5,940 nt of DNA from Verrucomicrobia bacterium UBA1200 (GTDB taxonomy: Bacteria > Verrucomicrobiota > Kiritimatiellia > RFP12 > UBA1067). Location: the NCBI GenBank assembly GCA_002309765.1, contig DBXY01000002.1, positions 1 through 5,940 on the forward strand. The letters are read 5' to 3'. Shown here piece by piece: positions 1 to 5,519 of this stretch. Position 1 is the first letter of the stretch. Each line of letters starts with the position of its first letter. A program made the position numbers and the translations under genes. The notes under the pieces were generated by a model. That model made no database searches, was not told the origin of the DNA, and saw nothing but the letters and a program-made list of their open reading frames with translations.

Positions 1-596
1 TCAACAACGGTTTCAATCCGGGCGGCAACCGGCGCAGCTGGCGGAACAAATGGCGTAGCGGCCTTCGCGGACGGCGCCACGGTGGGCTCAACCGCCACGG
101 CAACCGGCTTTTCTATGACAACCCTCTCGGAATTTTCGATAACGCCGGCGCGGGGGTCAACAACTGTTTCAATCCGGGTGGCAACCGGCGCGGCTGGCGG
201 AACAAATGGAGCCGCAGCCTTGGCGGACGGTGCTGCGAATGAATCTACCTCCATTGAAACTGGTTTTTCTACAACTACCCTTTTGAGGTTGGCGATAGTA
301 ACGATGCGGGGATCAATGGCGGTCTTGATCCGAGTGGTGCCCGGTACGGGTGGCGGAACGAATGAAGTCGAAGTCTTGGCAGACGGTGCTGCTTGAGAAT
401 CAATCGCCACAGGAACCGGCTTTTCTACAACTACCCTTTCAGGATTAGTGATTGTGGGGGCGGGGGAAACAGCGACGGGTTCAATTTGGGGAGCAATCGG
501 TGTGGACGACGGGACGAATGGCGTAGCAGACTTAGCGGACGGAGCAACAGGAGAATCAACGGTTAATATCACCGGCGATTTTTCAACGGTGATAAC
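1..596 (-). repeat. In-frame tandem repeat array in sctP, 156-bp (52-aa) period
   Basis: Reading on the minus strand, the units are 596-438 (159 bp, diverged), 437-282 (156 bp), 281-126 (156 bp) and 125-1 (cut by the window edge). Markers recur at exactly 156 bp: TTTTCTA at plus positions 109, 265 and 421, and TCAA at 1, 157 and 313. The protein consensus begins RVVVEKPV, followed by APSAK, FVPP, a variable part with RI.T..DPR, and a short Ile/Asn-containing end. Bases 1-53 and 157-209 differ at only three positions, so the units nearest the left edge are the most alike and the array probably continues. The 156-bp length keeps frame, so loss or gain of a unit would leave the protein intact. 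Confidence 0.93.
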
Positions 597-950
597 GGGT
601 TGCATTTGAAGGATGGTATCCGTTTTATTCGGTACGGCGGTAACAACTACTGGCACAACCTTTTTTTGCGTCGGAGCGGAATCGTGTGCGATTGGTTGCT
701 GGACGGCAGGTGGCTGGATGTTCGAAAAAGCATACACAATATGGCGTGCCCGTTTGATAACGGGGGAACCTTCATCGTTCATCACGTCCTCGAAACGACG
801 AAGCGCATCGGCCGAAGGACCTGACGACGATGGCGCACGCCCCTTAATCAGGGGATCCGGCAAAGTCAATGGAGTAAGCCCCGATACATCGGGTACGACA
901 AATAACGGCATTGTCTGCTCTCCAGAATCAAGCGTTACAACTCCCAACAT
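1..950 (-). CDS. sctP: Putative T3SS needle-length ruler / substrate-switch protein SctP (partial, C-terminus beyond left edge)
   Basis: The frame is open from ATG at 950 to the window edge, giving at least 316 residues with no stop. It has no matching entry among simple ATG-to-stop frames because its stop lies outside the window. The N-terminus starts MLGVVTLDSGEQTMPLFVVP. Residues 1 to about 118 are non-repetitive and include a charged stretch near 45-75 (ALRRFEDVMNDEG, IKRARHIVYAFSN). From about residue 119 the protein becomes rich in Pro, Ala and Val and is built of tandem units of about 52 residues. No Cys, membrane segment or signal peptide is seen. In YscP/SctP proteins a Pro-rich extended ruler separates a secreted N-terminus from a C-terminal T3S4 domain that acts on SctU; that C-terminal domain is not visible here. 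The identification rests on position directly after sctN-sctO, architecture and low complexity, not on a seen family motif. The start overlaps the sctO stop (TGATG) and has a strong ribosome binding site. Confidence 0.68.
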   Translation of the reverse strand, partial: MLGVVTLDSGEQTMPLFVVPDVSGLTPLTLPDPLIKGRAPSSSGPSADALRRFEDVMNDEGSPVIKRARHIVYAFSNIQPPAVQQPIAHDSAPTQKKVVPVVVTAVPNKTDTILQMQPVITVEKSPVILTVDSPVAPSAKSATPFVPSSTPIAPQIEPVAVSPAPTITNPERVVVEKPVPVAIDSQAAPSAKTSTSFVPPPVPGTTRIKTAIDPRIVTIANLKRVVVEKPVSMEVDSFAAPSAKAAAPFVPPAAPVATRIETVVDPRAGVIENSERVVIEKPVAVAVEPTVAPSAKAATPFVPPAAPVAARIETVV

Positions 951-1423
951 CAGATTTCCTCCTTTCGGACGGTGAAATCTTCTAATTCTCCTTCAGCGCG
1001 AGCCTCCTGCGCCTTCGCCTCCTCAATGAGCCACACGGAACGGTGTTCGTCAATCTTCATCCGGTTCTTGGTGGCGAGGTTGAGGTTGGCTCGCGCAACT
1101 TCAGCGGCATCTTCGCGGTTTTTTCGCTCGGCTTCAGCGCGCGTCACGTTATCGGCTCTCAACACCCCCTCTTCGTCGATGCGGGCGACACCCTCGTTAG
1201 CCAAATCAAGCTGGTCGCGAGTGACGGTGTGACCAATGACAGCCGCATAAATCCGGTCTCGACGTTCTTCCTTTGTCGCCTCAAAATCCGCCAATTCACG
1301 CTTCCGCGCCGCCAACGCCTCCTCGGCAGCAGCGAGGGCCTGCCGAGCGGCGGTAAGTTCGCCGGTCGCACGGTCTTCGCGCATCAAGCGGATTCTCAAT
1401 AATGGTTGAAGCGTGTATGGCAT
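950..1423 (-). CDS. sctO: T3SS stalk protein SctO (YscO/FliJ-like coiled coil)
   Basis: This protein of 157 residues is almost wholly helical and charged, with heptad-like Ala/Leu/Glu/Arg spacing and no Pro after residue 7. It fits a two-helix antiparallel coiled coil, with helix 1 at about 14-60 and helix 2 at about 66-150. The N-terminus (PLLRIRLMREDRA) and the C-terminal part with Lys123, His127 and Trp131 followed by an Ala/Glu-rich helix resemble YscO-family proteins. SctO is the FliJ-like central stalk that sits in the SctN hexamer and contacts the export gate SctV; it also handles chaperones. Length is close to YscO (about 155). The gene follows sctN by 22 bp, and its TGA overlaps the sctP ATG by one base. 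No clear Shine-Dalgarno precedes the chosen ATG; a second Met at residue 14 would cut off the conserved N-terminus, so the longer start is preferred. Confidence 0.88.
   Translation of the reverse strand: MPYTLQPLLRIRLMREDRATGELTAARQALAAAEEALAARKRELADFEATKEERRDRIYAAVIGHTVTRDQLDLANEGVARIDEEGVLRADNVTRAEAERKNREDAAEVARANLNLATKNRMKIDEHRSVWLIEEAKAQEARAEGELEDFTVRKEEI
958..966 (-). promoter_or_regulatory. Strong ribosome binding site of sctP
   Basis: The minus strand reads GAAAGGAGG, seven bases before the ATG at 950. It is the best Shine-Dalgarno match in the window. It fixes the sctP start and lies inside the last codons of sctO, so sctP can be initiated independently as well as by coupling to the sctO stop. 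Confidence 0.8.
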
Positions 1424-1440
1424 GGTTGGTTAGGCAGTTT

Positions 1441-1458
1441 GGCGGTTACGAGACCGCC
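1441..1458 (-). other. Inverted repeat over the sctN stop codon
   Basis: The minus strand carries GGCGGT, a six-base loop, then ACCGCC: a perfect 6-bp GC-rich stem. The loop holds most of the TAA stop of sctN (1446-1448). No T-run follows, so it is not an intrinsic terminator. It could be an intercistronic RNA hairpin between sctN and sctO, or chance. Confidence 0.45.
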
Positions 1459-2774
1459 TCCTTCAGTTTAGTTATGGATTCGTCATACTTGGGTTTTTCG
1501 TCCAAGCCTTGACGGAGGAAGGCGTTGACAGCGGAGTTTTTGGCAATCGCCTCGTCGGTTTCGGGGTCCGCGCCTTTTTTGTATTCGCCAATTTTTAGAA
1601 GCAGTTCGACTTCGGCATATTTGGCGAGCAATGAACGCAGTTTCGCGGCGGCGACCTTGTGGTCTTTTGGTATGATGGCCGATTGGCAACGCGAGACCGA
1701 TGCGAGAATGTCGATGGCGGGGTAGTGATTCATCTGCGCGAGCTTACGCGAAAGGATGATATGCCCGTCAAGGATGGAACGCGTTTCGTCCGCAATCGGC
1801 TCGGTCATGTCGTCGCCCTCCACCAGAACAGTGTAAAGCGCGGTGATGGAACCCTTCGACGAGTTTCCGGCGCGTTCCATAAGCCGGGGCAACTCGGAAA
1901 AGACACTTGGCGGAAAACCGCGGCGCGTCGGCGGTTCGCCGGCGGCGAGACCGATCTCGCGCTGGGCGCGTCCGAAACGCGTCACGGAGTCCATAAGGAG
2001 CAACACCTTCATACCCTTATCGCGGAAACTTTCCGCAATGGCGGTCGCGACATAAGCGGCTTTAAGACGCTCCATAGAGGAACGGTCGGAGGTGGAAATG
2101 ACGAGGACAGACTTCTTCAACCCTTCCGGGCCAAGGTCTTTCTCGATGAATTCGCGCACCTCGCGGCCGCGCTCTCCGATAAGCGCAAGAACCGTCACCT
2201 CCGCTTCGGTGTTGCGGATAATCTGGGCGAGCAGTGTCGATTTGCCGCCGCCCGCCGCGGCGAAGATGCCCATACGCTGACCTTCACCGCAGGTAAGAAG
2301 CCCGTCGATGGCACGGACACCGAGCGAGATTGGTTTCGAAATGATTCGGCGATCCAGCGGCGATGGCGGATCGGCATAGACGGGATAGTAACCGTCGGGC
2401 CGGAGCGGGCCTTTTTTATCCGCATCCATCGGGCGGCCTAAACCGTCGAGTACGCGGCCAAGAAGATTCTTTCCAACGGGGACCATCTGCACGCGGCGAG
2501 TGGGGATAACCTCAGTCTCTCCGCTGATGCCGATCATCGCGCCAAGTGCGGTCAAGAGTACAGCCTCTTTAGTGAAACCGACGACCTCCGCCTGCACCTC
2601 ATGCTCCTCCCACGGATTACGGAGGATGCACACCTCGCCGATCTTGACCCCCGGCACAGATGCCTTAATAATCGTGCCGACAACCTGGATGACTTTGCCC
2701 TTCACATCGATGGGCTGTGCGTCCTCCACGGCGTGGCTCAGCACTTCAGGGATATAGTCAAAGACACTGGCCAT
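1446..2774 (-). CDS. sctN: T3SS ATPase SctN
   Basis: This is the hexameric ATPase that unfolds and releases substrates from chaperones at the export gate. It has 442 residues from the ATG at 2774, close to YscN (about 440). Order: N-terminal beta-barrel domain (about 20-95), central RecA-like domain (about 145-370), helical C-terminal domain. Walker A is AAAGGGKST at 172-180 with Lys178. The catalytic Glu201 lies in GERGREVREF. Walker B is KVLLLMD ending at Asp262, followed by the highly conserved T3SS/FliI stretch containing RFGRAQREIGLAAGEPP. The alpha/beta ATPase signature PAIDILASVS is at 352-361, followed by the putative arginine finger Arg362. All key residues are present. A flagellar FliI is unlikely because the neighbours are injectisome-specific (needle, SctK, SctI). 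The ATG overlaps the sctL TGA (TGATG); a GTG three bases upstream is possible but sits too near the ribosome binding site. Confidence 0.98.
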   Translation of the reverse strand: MASVFDYIPEVLSHAVEDAQPIDVKGKVIQVVGTIIKASVPGVKIGEVCILRNPWEEHEVQAEVVGFTKEAVLLTALGAMIGISGETEVIPTRRVQMVPVGKNLLGRVLDGLGRPMDADKKGPLRPDGYYPVYADPPSPLDRRIISKPISLGVRAIDGLLTCGEGQRMGIFAAAGGGKSTLLAQIIRNTEAEVTVLALIGERGREVREFIEKDLGPEGLKKSVLVISTSDRSSMERLKAAYVATAIAESFRDKGMKVLLLMDSVTRFGRAQREIGLAAGEPPTRRGFPPSVFSELPRLMERAGNSSKGSITALYTVLVEGDDMTEPIADETRSILDGHIILSRKLAQMNHYPAIDILASVSRCQSAIIPKDHKVAAAKLRSLLAKYAEVELLLKIGEYKKGADPETDEAIAKNSAVNAFLRQGLDEKPKYDESITKLKEAVS

Positions 2775-3391
2775 CACGTTCCCCTTGCGATATGTCGCTT
2801 AAGCGACTTCTCGATGGCGGCGAGTTGGGTCTCTACCGAGGCATCGGCAACACCCGCTTCGGTTTCAAGGATACAGGCCGCGCCCTTGAGTCGGACATCG
2901 TCGATGACGTCGAACGTTTCGACCGTCGGATAGGCGTTGCGGAGCTCCGCAATGCGGGCTTTGACGGTTTCGACCAGTTCCGGCGCGACTTTAAGCGTAA
3001 CCTGCCGTTGGGTGCGGATTACCGCGTTCATCGTCTTACGGACAATCTGCAACACCATCTCACGATCGCCGATTTCGATGACGAACGACTTGAGCGCCTT
3101 CATCACGACATCGGCCATCTTCTGCTCGACACTCTCCATAAACGCGACCGAGGAATCTACGAGATCGAGTTTTTGCATCGCGATTTCCATCTTGCCATCG
3201 GTTAGCCCTTTTTCGAACCCGCGTTTCTTCTCGGACTCAAATACGGCTTTGGCCTCCTCAAGGATACGCGCGGCTTCGGCCTCGGCGGCGGCGATAATCT
3301 CGGTGGCGGTACTGACCGTCGCCGCCTCGGCCGCCTTCACAAGGCGGCGATCGGACGCAAGCGCAAAATCTGGTTTATTTACGAGCAACAT
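2774..3391 (-). CDS. sctL: T3SS stator protein SctL (YscL/FliH-like)
   Basis: SctL dimers tether and regulate the SctN ATPase and join it to SctK and SctQ in the cytoplasmic sorting platform. The 205-residue protein has a long Ala/Glu-rich helix at about 16-75 that contains the Gly-spaced segment GFEKGLTDGK at 58-67, like the glycine-repeat helix of FliH/YscL. A mixed C-terminal domain (about 95-200) ends with KGAACILETEAGVADASVET at 169-188 and then a short helix. This is the conserved C-terminal block of the SctL/HrpE family that contacts the ATPase N-terminus. There is no membrane segment. The gene overlaps sctK by 13 bases and ends in a TGATG overlap with sctN. A GGAGG ten bases before the ATG (3402-3406) supports the start. 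It is intact and of normal length. Confidence 0.95.
   Translation of the reverse strand: MLLVNKPDFALASDRRLVKAAEAATVSTATEIIAAAEAEAARILEEAKAVFESEKKRGFEKGLTDGKMEIAMQKLDLVDSSVAFMESVEQKMADVVMKALKSFVIEIGDREMVLQIVRKTMNAVIRTQRQVTLKVAPELVETVKARIAELRNAYPTVETFDVIDDVRLKGAACILETEAGVADASVETQLAAIEKSLKRHIARGT
2781..2786 (-). promoter_or_regulatory. Ribosome binding site that selects the sctN ATG
   Basis: The minus strand reads AAGGGG, six bases before the ATG at 2774 but only three before the GTG at 2777. Spacing therefore favours the ATG. The site lies within the 3' end of sctL. Confidence 0.65.
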
Positions 3392-4098
3392 AACGAAAAC
3401 GCCTCCGGGAATTTGAGCTTGAGAAGCTTATTGACAACTTGAAGACGCGACGGGACATCTTCCTTTTTGCCGGAAATAACACATAAGTCGCAAAGATTCT
3501 GGGGAAACTTGAACCTAAGACGCGAAACGAGGGACGAAGGAAGCGCCGCAAAAGCGGAGAAAAGCAGGGCAAACCCTGTTGCGACTACATCATCCGCGCT
3601 CTTTGCGTTCTTTGCGGCCGAATTCATTCCCTTGAAATACGCCGTGTAGCCAAACACTTCGGGATAGATGCCGGGAAGTGCGGCCTTGAGTTCGCGCACC
3701 GTTGCGCCGTCCATCACCTTACGGAGCATATCGGCACAAGCGAGCGCGCCCAACCATTTGGCGACCGATTCAAGCGTCGCCGCGTCAAGAAGCAGAAGCC
3801 GACTGCCATCCTCCTTTGGGAAGAGGTGAAAGCACGGTTCCACGCCAAGCGAAGAAAGCACGAAAGCCTTGACTTTCGGATTGGACATGAGGCACGAAGC
3901 GTGAGGCGCGCCGTCATCAGCGACGAATCTCTCATGCCCCGGCAAATCATCCAACCACGACGGATGCACCTGCGGGGCGAAGTCCCACAGAAAATCACGG
4001 GCACGCGGCCAAAGGACTGGATTGGACACCAGTCCCCTCGCTTGCTCAATATCCATCTCTTCTCGTTTCGCCATCGCTTTCCTGTCTTTCGCCTTCAC
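3379..4098 (-). CDS. sctK: T3SS sorting-platform protein SctK
   Basis: SctK connects the cytoplasmic pod (SctQ, SctL) to the inner-membrane ring. The 239-residue protein has the family's central helical block LLLLDAATLESVAKWLGALA at 101-120, continuing into a CADMLRKV helix and a Leu/Ala-rich helix, plus an N-terminal HPSWL motif (45-49). YscK is about 209 residues, so this copy is somewhat long. Two segments look unlike the rest of the family: FKGMNSAAKNAKSADD (155-170) and NLCDLCVISGKKED (201-214), see findings. The start is uncertain. GTG at 4098 has AAAAGG four bases upstream; ATG at 4074 (231 aa) has AGGA five bases upstream; ATG at 4056 (225 aa) is also possible, and the residues these would remove are polar and non-conserved. 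The gene follows the TPR gene by 38 bp and overlaps sctL by 13 bases. Confidence 0.85.
   Translation of the reverse strand: MKAKDRKAMAKREEMDIEQARGLVSNPVLWPRARDFLWDFAPQVHPSWLDDLPGHERFVADDGAPHASCLMSNPKVKAFVLSSLGVEPCFHLFPKEDGSRLLLLDAATLESVAKWLGALACADMLRKVMDGATVRELKAALPGIYPEVFGYTAYFKGMNSAAKNAKSADDVVATGFALLFSAFAALPSSLVSRLRFKFPQNLCDLCVISGKKEDVPSRLQVVNKLLKLKFPEAFSLCCS
3402..3406 (-). promoter_or_regulatory. Ribosome binding site of sctL inside sctK
   Basis: The minus strand reads GGAGG, ten bases before the sctL ATG at 3391, within the last codons of sctK. It shows that the 13-base overlap start is probably used, not a later Met. Confidence 0.65.
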
Positions 4099-4101
4099 CC
4101 G

Positions 4102-4113
4102 GCCTTTTCAGGC
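4102..4113 (-). other. Small GAAA-loop hairpin before sctK
   Basis: The minus strand reads GCCT-GAAA-AGGC: a 4-bp stem closing a GNRA-type tetraloop, three bases upstream of the GTG at 4098. The AAAAGG that would serve as its ribosome binding site lies in the loop and 3' arm, so the hairpin could reduce use of the GTG start. The stem is short and may be chance. Confidence 0.3.
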
Positions 4114-4136
4114 GACGGGTCACAAAACGTAAAACC

Positions 4137-4475
4137 TCACAGCCATTGCCTCGCGCTTCCTTTTCGGGATTCGAGGTAGCGGTTCCAACGGGAGGCCGCC
4201 TCGCTCCTGCGCCCAAGCATCTTCAAGGCTCGTGTCTCCAGAACCGCCTCCGCATGGGCAAGCGTGGACGGGACATCAGCTTCATGAAGAACGGTAAGGG
4301 CGCGGGCGGCATTCCCTTCGCCCAAAAGCAACTCCGCGAGCGCGACGGCAACGGTGCCATCGCGCGGATCATCTTCGCTAAGCGCCTCGCATACAGCGAG
4401 GGCCCGCAGCCGCTGCCCATGCCGCATGAACATCCATGCGACCGTCTTCAGAAACTGTCTCTCGTCCGTATCCAT
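4137..4475 (-). CDS. Small TPR protein, SctY (YscY)-like putative T3SS chaperone
   Basis: This 112-residue cytoplasmic protein is built from about three helical hairpins of TPR type (helices near 5-17, 21-33, 39-51, 55-66, 74-87 and 90-103). TPR-like signatures include the RALAVCEALSEDDPRDG and ALAELLLGEGNAARAL pattern, then LKMLGRRSEAASRWNRYLES. Length, the FLxxxAW start and the closing RYLE helix resemble my memory of YscY, the TPR chaperone of the early substrate SctX. No adjacent sctX is seen, so the name is not assigned. Other possibilities are a second needle- or rod-chaperone or a lineage-specific sorting-platform accessory. It lies 25 bp after sctJ and 38 bp before sctK, a site with no gene in the Yersinia operon. 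No good Shine-Dalgarno precedes the ATG, so it may rely on coupling. Confidence 0.8.
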   Translation of the reverse strand: MDTDERQFLKTVAWMFMRHGQRLRALAVCEALSEDDPRDGTVAVALAELLLGEGNAARALTVLHEADVPSTLAHAEAVLETRALKMLGRRSEAASRWNRYLESRKGSARQWL

Positions 4476-4500
4476 GACCGGGTTGACCGAGGTGTAAAAA

Positions 4501-5097
4501 CTATTTCTTGTTCGTTGGCGGTTCGTCCCTGAAAATCGTCACCTGAATCTTTTCGTGCGTTAGGCCCTCAATGGCGTTCATCACCAACCCCTTTACGGCC
4601 GGCACAAGGTCGGTAATGTCCGTATCCCAGCGGGAGCGGATCGCAACGGCGGCAGACGACGGCAACGCATTACGGGCGAACGGATCGTTCTCCGGCAGAA
4701 CAACATGTACACGCGCGTCCACAACGCCGTCAATCATCGAAATCGTCCGGGCGATATCCTGCGCAAGGGCATCCATGAAGCGGATGCGCTCCTCGCTCGG
4801 CGAAGAGATCATGCCGGTTTTCTTAAACACCTCGGCGATACCCTGTCGGGCGCGGCGAGGAAGTCCCTGCCGTTCAAGGAGATTCACCGCCTCGGCGAAC
4901 TTCGGCTCAGAAACCATGACGTTCCACGTTCCTTCCTCGCCCGGCTCCTTGTGGCAGCCGATGCCGGCATCCAGAAGCGCGGCCATCACGAGGTTGGCCT
5001 GACGTTCCTCCAAGCCGGAATGGAGCGTCGTCTCCTTATCGCAACCGGCAAGAAGAAGCACGGCTGCGAAAAGCGGCAGTGTTGTCTTTAGGTTCAT
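4501..5097 (-). CDS. sctJ: T3SS inner-membrane ring lipoprotein SctJ
   Basis: SctJ forms the periplasm-facing 24-mer ring of the basal body with SctD. The 198-residue precursor has a lipoprotein signal peptide: positively charged MNLK, hydrophobic 6-17, and the lipobox LAGC with lipidated Cys19. Ring-building motif 1 spans about 22-75. The linker (78-105) has the conserved RQGLPRR and a Phe/Gly/Ser-rich segment ending SPSEE. Ring-building motif 2 (about 106-190) includes ARVHVVLPE at 128-136, a family hallmark. The chain ends in hydrophilic PPTNKK with no C-terminal membrane helix, unlike YscJ or PrgK (about 245-250 aa) but like EscJ (about 190 aa). The next residue after Cys19 is Asp. The start has GAAGGG seven bases upstream. 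The gene lies 35 bp after sctI, across a short inverted repeat. Confidence 0.95.
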   Translation of the reverse strand: MNLKTTLPLFAAVLLLAGCDKETTLHSGLEERQANLVMAALLDAGIGCHKEPGEEGTWNVMVSEPKFAEAVNLLERQGLPRRARQGIAEVFKKTGMISSPSEERIRFMDALAQDIARTISMIDGVVDARVHVVLPENDPFARNALPSSAAVAIRSRWDTDITDLVPAVKGLVMNAIEGLTHEKIQVTIFRDEPPTNKK

Positions 5098-5104
5098 TTC
5101 TTTA

Positions 5105-5123
5105 CCCTTCGATTGCTATCGAA
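5105..5123 (-). promoter_or_regulatory. Ribosome binding site of sctJ with overlapping inverted repeat
   Basis: The minus strand holds GAAGGG at 5110-5105, seven bases before the sctJ ATG. Just upstream is TTCGAT-AGCA-ATCGAA (5123-5108), a perfect 6-bp stem with a four-base loop. Its 3' arm shares the GAA of the ribosome binding site, so if the hairpin forms it could partly mask the site. Confidence 0.5.
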
Positions 5124-5132
5124 ATGCACGCG

Positions 5133-5519
5133 TCACTGATTCTTAACCAGCGTCTGGATCGCATTCGAAGACTTGTCGGCCACCTTTGTGACGATTTCCT
5201 GCTGGAAGGAGAGGTTCATAACCTCGTACTGAAGCTCCAGCAGTTCGCCAGTGGCCACGCCGCCCTGATGGGTCAACTCCGAAAGGGTCCGGATACGGTG
5301 CAGAAACCCTTGGTTGTTTGTCTGTGCCGACCGCCACACGGCGGACATCTCGTCCGCGAATGGCACGGGTGCCGTTTCCATTACCGCGTTGAAGCGCGCC
5401 ACGGCCGAGGGATCGGCCGTAGCCGAAACGGCGTTCGGTCCTGTCGCGGCAACGGTGTTCATCGGCGAGTTCGTCGCCGTGACATTCCGCACCGCCTCCA
5501 CAATCATCGATTCTGTCAT
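5133..5519 (-). CDS. sctI: T3SS inner rod protein SctI
   Basis: SctI is secreted early and forms the inner rod or adaptor joining the export gate to the needle. The 128-residue product has a Ser/Thr/Ala/Asn-rich, poorly structured N-terminal half (1-50), as usual for the family. Its C-terminal amphipathic helix (about 91-127) reads ELLELQYEVMNLSFQQEIV followed by KVADKSSNAIQTLVKNQ. The pattern of LLxLQ, a Lys-Val-Ala segment and a closing QTLxKxQ matches the polymerising C-terminus of SctI/PrgJ/YscI. There is no signal peptide, consistent with T3SS export. The ATG overlaps the sctG TGA in an ATGA, and AAAGGA lies nine bases upstream (5529-5534), so both coupling and direct initiation are possible. 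Confidence 0.93.
   Translation of the reverse strand: MTESMIVEAVRNVTATNSPMNTVAATGPNAVSATADPSAVARFNAVMETAPVPFADEMSAVWRSAQTNNQGFLHRIRTLSELTHQGGVATGELLELQYEVMNLSFQQEIVTKVADKSSNAIQTLVKNQ

Noticed and set aside
1..596. Repeats as a CRISPR array or mobile-element terminal repeats
   Set aside because: Units are 156 bp, contiguous without unique spacers, keep the reading frame and diverge gradually. This is a coding tandem repeat.
82..975. Plus-strand open frames (82-396, 600-824, 613-975) over the left region, with a repetitive Thr/Gly/Ala-rich product
   Set aside because: They are antisense to the sctP repeat array. The minus frame is open without a stop over the full 950 bases, begins with a strong ribosome binding site and overlaps the sctO stop, so it is the real gene.
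1441..1458. Intrinsic terminator after sctN
   Set aside because: The stem is only 6 bp, contains the stop codon in the loop, and is not followed by a T-run on the transcript. sctO and sctP continue directly.
1659..2441. 260-codon open frame on the plus strand opposite sctN
   Set aside because: It lies wholly antisense to a complete ATPase gene with all motifs. Its product is Arg/Gly/His-rich and without recognisable domains, as expected from the complement of a GC-rich gene.
1446..2774. Flagellar export apparatus (FliI/FliJ/FliH) as alternative reading of sctN/O/L
   Set aside because: The same operon has a needle-protein C-terminus, SctI rod, SctJ lipoprotein and SctK, which have no place in a flagellar fli operon. 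SctJ has a lipobox and lacks the size of FliF.
3375..3572. 65-codon minus-strand frame overlapping the 3' end of sctK
   Set aside because: It lies inside sctK in another frame, is basic and low-complexity, and has no ribosome binding site or family resemblance.
4501..5097. sctJ as a truncated pseudogene because it is shorter than YscJ
   Set aside because: Signal peptide, both ring-building motifs and the ARVHVVLP motif are intact, and EscJ is a functional homologue of similar length.
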